Below the pieces are notes generated by a model. The model did not search any database. It was not told the DNA's origin and saw only the letters and a program-made list of their open reading frames with translations. The position numbers and the translations under genes were made by a program. Shown piece after piece: positions 6,124-6,359 of a DNA stretch of 6,359 bases. The stretch lies in NCBI GenBank assembly GCA_019240175.1, contig JAFAYS010000094.1:1-6359 (forward strand). Reading direction: 5' to 3'. Positions within the stretch are counted from its first letter, which is position 1. Each line of letters starts with the position of its first letter. Source of the stretch: Chloroflexota bacterium. GTDB lineage: Bacteria; Chloroflexota; Chloroflexia; Chloroflexales; Kallotenuaceae.

Positions 6124-6359
6124 CTAGGGCAGGCTGTTCAGATACGGGCGATGGCTGTTGGAAAACTCGAAGTTGTTGTAGGCGTCCCAGTTAACCGACC
6201 AGGTCATCAAGCCACGGAAGTTGGGGTAGCCAGCGGGATTACGCAGCACGTAGGTGCCCCCGTAGGACTGGCCTTTGATCAGGTAATTCAGCGCGCGCTG
6301 CACCGTTGCGGGAGCGGTGTAGCCGCCGCCAGCAGCGCCCGGCGAGGCCGGCAGACCGA
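6124..6359 (-). CDS. GH18 chitinase, C-terminal end (5' part outside window)
   Basis: The last 77 residues of a glycoside hydrolase family 18 enzyme, which cleaves beta-1,4 bonds in chitin, usually outside the cell. Visible motifs: GLPASPGAAGGGY at the window edge, a typical GH18 segment late in the TIM barrel; an alpha-helical stretch with ALNYLIKG; and RGLMTWSVNWD, the beta-8 strand whose Trp lines the -1 sugar subsite in this family. It ends NSHRPYLNSLP, then TAG (6126-6124). The DxDxE catalytic motif, signal peptide and any binding modules would lie further upstream, outside the window. Nothing follows the catalytic barrel, so any chitin-binding module must be N-terminal. A strong terminator follows. 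The codon third positions are mostly G or C, as in the other genes. Confidence 0.9.
   Translation of the reverse strand, partial: GLPASPGAAGGGYTAPATVQRALNYLIKGQSYGGTYVLRNPAGYPNFRGLMTWSVNWDAYNNFEFSNSHRPYLNSLP

Noticed and set aside
1..6359. CRISPR array, tRNA, rRNA, transposase or insertion-sequence ends
   Set aside because: None seen: no regularly spaced short repeats outside the Kelch gene, no cloverleaf and no transposase motifs.

Overview
This is a GC-rich bacterial window (about 62% GC by eye in the genes, nearer 50% in one intergenic stretch). I read four genes plus a gene tail at the left edge. The gene styles suggest a free-living, polymer-degrading bacterium, possibly a filamentous Chloroflexota of the Herpetosiphon/Kallotenue type. 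They include a secreted modular beta-propeller protein, a GH18 chitinase and a PIG-L deacetylase. That placement is inference from protein style, not from a marker gene.

Layout. Positions 1-75 hold the last 24 codons of an unidentified plus-strand gene. Next come two plus-strand genes for cytoplasmic enzymes: a PIG-L/LmbE-family zinc N-deacetylase (119-961) and a YjhP-like SAM-dependent methyltransferase (1047-1784). A hairpin with a short T-run lies between them. The methyltransferase converges on a 1243-residue minus-strand gene (1836-5567), with a GC-rich hairpin between the two stops. That gene encodes an exported protein. In order it has a long N-region and signal sequence, an Ig-like domain, a BACON-like domain, a concanavalin/LamG-like (DUF1349-type) domain, a glucose/sorbosone-dehydrogenase (soluble PQQ-GDH-like) propeller and a six-blade Kelch propeller. 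Upstream of it lie about 550 bases with no convincing gene. Then come a strong minus-strand terminator (6063-6101) and the C-terminal end of a GH18 chitinase (6124 to beyond 6359).

How the genes relate. The chitinase and the propeller protein are consecutive on the minus strand and both appear to act outside the cell. A good terminator and a long gap between them argue for separate transcripts. A shared role in polysaccharide breakdown is plausible but unproven. The deacetylase and methyltransferase may share a transcript by read-through of the hairpin. Nothing here ties them to one named pathway.

I did not find an obviously new multi-gene system. The points most worth a second look are the GSDH-Kelch double-propeller fusion, exact 18-base repeats in the Kelch region, the surplus of the palindrome CGATCG, and a cluster of possible signals (tandem AATCTTT, a short ORF with a ribosome site, a dyad) in the long intergenic region.
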